Shown here: positions 62,012 to 64,000 of the stretch, piece by piece
Layout of the letters: each line of letters begins with the position of its first letter
How positions within the stretch are numbered: the first letter of the stretch is position 1
Assembly: GCA_029265315.1 (NCBI GenBank)
Contig: JAJUJM010000007.1
Span: 48,463 to 112,462, forward strand
Direction: 5' to 3'
DNA from: Actinomycetota bacterium
GTDB lineage: Bacteria; Actinomycetota; Coriobacteriia; Anaerosomatales; PHET01
DNA: 64,000 bases
The notes under the pieces: generated by a model
Told to the model about the DNA's origin: nothing
Databases searched by the model: none
Seen by the model: the letters and a program-made list of their open reading frames with translations, nothing else
Made by a program: the position numbers and the translations under genes

Positions 62012-63379
62012 GTGACACTGAGGCTTGACGAACGCCTGTCAGCGCTGGTCCTGCCGCGCGCACTCGGACTGATCGGGCAAGCTTCGGGCCGCATGCTCGC
62101 CGAATTGATGGCGGTCGAGAGGCTCACCCCGGACGAGCTTGCCGAGCTCCAGTGGAAGCGACTGAAGGCGCTCATCGAACACGCCTGGGCACACGTGCCC
62201 TTCTACCGCACGATGTTCGACAACCTCGGCATCCGCCCCGAAGACATCCGTGACCGTGAGGACTACGCACGGCTCCCTTTCACCGACCGGGACTCGCTCG
62301 TCCACCACGAGAGCGAGCTCCTGGCTGATACCTTCGACCCGCGCGCTCTCAGGGTCGTACACACCGGCGGTTCGACCGGCACGGCCGCCAGAGTCCACCA
62401 GAACCTTGAGTACTACCACTGGGGGGCCAGCGCCTTTGAGCGTAACCTGCGCTGGATCGGCTTCGAGCCCGGAGAGCGCCAGGCCTGGTTCACCCGGCCG
62501 GGTGTCACTACCCTCTCACGGCGCGTCCGGCTTGCCATCGAGCGGAAGTGGGTCGTAGGTGTCACCGTCCACTCGCCCGTCGTGTTGGCCGAATGGGCCC
62601 GAGGCGTCTTGCGCCAGCAGCCGCGGCTCGTCTACGGCTATGCGACCGCCATCGACGCACTCGCCGAATACGCGCTTGACCACGGCGTCCGCTTCCCGAG
62701 TGTTCGCCACGTGGTCACGAGCTCTGAGACGCTGACCGACCAGATGCGAGCACGGATCAGAGAGGCCTTCGAGGCTCCCGTCTACAACCAGTACGGCTGT
62801 ACGGAGGTCTACGCGATCGCATCCGAGTGTGAACATGGCAACATGCACGTGAACTCCGACTTGAACCATGTCGAACTGGTCCCCCTCGAAGACCCAAGTG
62901 GGGCGACGCAGCTCGAGGTCGTCGCTACCCCACTGTTTCAGTTCGCACAACCTTTGTTGCGATTCCGCACCCGCGATGAGGTCGAGCCCCTGGCTGCCGG
63001 CTCCTGTCCGTGCGGGCGCCCGTTTCCGCTGATGGGACCGGTCGCTGGGCGAGTGGACGACATCCTTGAGTTCTCAGGCGGAACGAGAATCTCCGGCATG
63101 CTTCTGGAGCGTCTCGTCCGAAGGATCCCTGGAGTCGTCCACTTCCAGATTCAGCAGACCTCGCGTGACTCACTCCGAGTACTGATCGTGCCGAATCACG
63201 AGTACGGAGCGAAGACACTGGCCGAATTCGAAGACCTGCGACGACACTTCGCCCGACAGGCAGGACTGGCGGTCGACATATCTCCGGTGCTGGTGGACGA
63301 GATTCCCCTCACCAGGTCCGGAAAACAGAGAAGCATCGTGCGCCTGGACGAAGAAGCGCCCCTCGCGGAGCGCTCCTGA
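62012..63379 (+). CDS. PaaK/CapK-like adenylate-forming enzyme, second copy
   Basis: A 455-residue paralogue of the enzyme encoded at 58188. It has the same opening (TLRLDERLSALVLPRALG) and LIEHAWAHVPFYRTMFDNLG, VVHTGGSTGTAARVHQNLEY (P-loop), YNQYGCTEVYAIASECEHGN and LRFRTRDEVEPLAAGSCPCG. GTG 62012 has GAGGAGG 5 nt upstream; a GTG at 62000 is in frame. It follows the glycosyltransferase gene with an 8-nt gap, supporting a role in decorating a surface glycan. Confidence 0.9.
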   Translation: MTLRLDERLSALVLPRALGLIGQASGRMLAELMAVERLTPDELAELQWKRLKALIEHAWAHVPFYRTMFDNLGIRPEDIRDREDYARLPFTDRDSLVHHESELLADTFDPRALRVVHTGGSTGTAARVHQNLEYYHWGASAFERNLRWIGFEPGERQAWFTRPGVTTLSRRVRLAIERKWVVGVTVHSPVVLAEWARGVLRQQPRLVYGYATAIDALAEYALDHGVRFPSVRHVVTSSETLTDQMRARIREAFEAPVYNQYGCTEVYAIASECEHGNMHVNSDLNHVELVPLEDPSGATQLEVVATPLFQFAQPLLRFRTRDEVEPLAAGSCPCGRPFPLMGPVAGRVDDILEFSGGTRISGMLLERLVRRIPGVVHFQIQQTSRDSLRVLIVPNHEYGAKTLAEFEDLRRHFARQAGLAVDISPVLVDEIPLTRSGKQRSIVRLDEEAPLAERS

Positions 63380-63400
63380 CACATCGGCGTGTTCACTCAC

Positions 63401-64000
63401 CTACTTGACGCGAACGACCACGACGTTGCTCGCGGTCCCCAGGTACGCCTCGTTGCCCAGCACGACGACGCGGTACCGGACCTCTCCGCGGCTCGTCATC
63501 TTCTCGCGGGTGTTGAACCTGCCGGTCGCCGAGGTCTTGAGCGTCCGGACGTTCACCCACCTACTACCCTGCTTACGCTGCAGCACGACCCGCACTGATG
63601 CGGCCGACACGGCCGAAGCGCTCACGCCGTCATCGGTCGCCGTCACGATTGTGCCGCTCATGGTGACCGAGCCGCTCTTGTGGACGACCTTCGCTGAGCT
63701 CTTCACAGTGGCCCGAGCGCGCACATTGACCTTCACAACGCCTGATACGCTGCGTCCGTCCGCGGTGACCGCGCGATACTCGCTCGTGACCTGCGGATCA
63801 CAGGCCCAGATCACGCGACCGGTGTCGTCGGTGGCGAGCTCGACCGCGGTGCTCCAAGCACTCGTACCTGGACGGCGCACCTCGATACGCAGCGCCGTGG
63901 CCCGAGCCGGATCGACCGTGGCGATGAACGTCGCGGTCTGGCCGATGTAGACGGTCTTGGCGGACGCGGTGAGCTTGACGACGGCGGCAGGAGTCGTCTC
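63401..64000 (-). CDS. Exported Ig-like repeat protein (partial, 5' end beyond window)
   Basis: The minus strand is open from the right edge to the stop at 63401, giving 200 codons of C-terminal sequence. It holds two Ig/bacterial-surface-type beta domains: VKLTASAKTVYIGQTATFIA with TALRIEVRRPGTSAWSTAV, then RATVKSSAKVVHKSGSVTMS with RVVLQRKQGSRWVNVRTLKT. The second domain resembles the C-terminal Ig-like domain of the S55 peptidase gene in this window. The N-terminal part and any catalytic domain lie outside. Confidence 0.8.
   Translation of the reverse strand, partial: ETTPAAVVKLTASAKTVYIGQTATFIATVDPARATALRIEVRRPGTSAWSTAVELATDDTGRVIWACDPQVTSEYRAVTADGRSVSGVVKVNVRARATVKSSAKVVHKSGSVTMSGTIVTATDDGVSASAVSAASVRVVLQRKQGSRWVNVRTLKTSATGRFNTREKMTSRGEVRYRVVVLGNEAYLGTASNVVVVRVK

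Overview
The window is GC-rich, densely coded DNA with bidirectional gene blocks, many GTG and TTG starts, and frequent 1-8 nt overlaps between genes. The gene content points to an anaerobic or microaerophilic high-GC Gram-positive bacterium. The signs are a four-subunit pyruvate-type ferredoxin oxidoreductase, a class III (glycyl radical) ribonucleotide reductase, ferredoxins, two hemerythrins, and multihaem c-type cytochrome domains. The mfd / PrsA-type isomerase / mazG order and the many exported proteins with Ig-like repeats would fit an anaerobic actinobacterium of Coriobacteriia type. That placement is inference from gene content only. I see no phage, transposase, CRISPR array, rRNA or replication origin.

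Layout. 1-5,000: mazG (cut by the left edge), a PrsA/SurA-type lipoprotein and mfd, all on the minus strand. 5,000-8,320: class III ribonucleotide reductase (nrdD, a separate 66-aa glycyl-radical tail, nrdG) behind tandem NrdR-like boxes. 8,400-11,300: a secreted protein, endonuclease III, and a bactofilin plus YhbD-type regulator pair. 11,350-16,580: small membrane proteins, a NYN RNase, a secreted coiled-coil protein, an MFS transporter, and crcB plus DUF190 behind a fluoride riboswitch. 16,820-23,130: tRNA-Phe, an NHL-propeller protein, and a 1707-residue exported protein joining about 21 YCF48-type repeats, FN3 domains and about 11 haem-binding motifs. 24,170-27,750: the por operon with a UPF0114 membrane protein inserted in it. 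27,880-35,600: a variant CDGSH protein, a histidine-kinase fragment, an acyl-CoA ligase with an XRE-cupin regulator, a SpoIVB-like peptidase, PPK2 and an L,D-transpeptidase. 35,660-41,220: a SulP transporter, signalling genes including a haem-sensor diguanylate cyclase, PadR plus a NifX-like protein, and tRNA-Asp. 41,300-47,650: a VapBC-like pair divergent from a stand-alone B12 sensor domain that is translationally coupled to an ABC exporter, then a MacB-type exporter and a phosphoesterase. 47,690-55,960: DUF72, ferredoxin, a ribosome-rescue-type factor, two tRNAs, two hemerythrins, Hsp20 and ClpB. 56,150-63,380: a surface-polymer or specialised-metabolite cluster. It holds a histidine phosphatase, a divergent enolase homologue, two PaaK/CapK-like adenylate-forming enzymes plus a decayed third copy, a deacetylase and a glycosyltransferase. 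The right edge cuts an exported Ig-like protein.

The observations most worth a second look are: (1) a class III ribonucleotide reductase whose glycyl-radical domain is a separate polypeptide, in frame behind a TGA; (2) the YCF48-FN3-multihaem fusion with its NHL partner; (3) a CarH-like B12 light-sensor domain without a DNA-binding domain, coupled to an ABC exporter and preceded by three 11-bp repeats; (4) the enolase-like / phosphatase / PaaK-like cluster; (5) UPF0114 embedded in the por operon.
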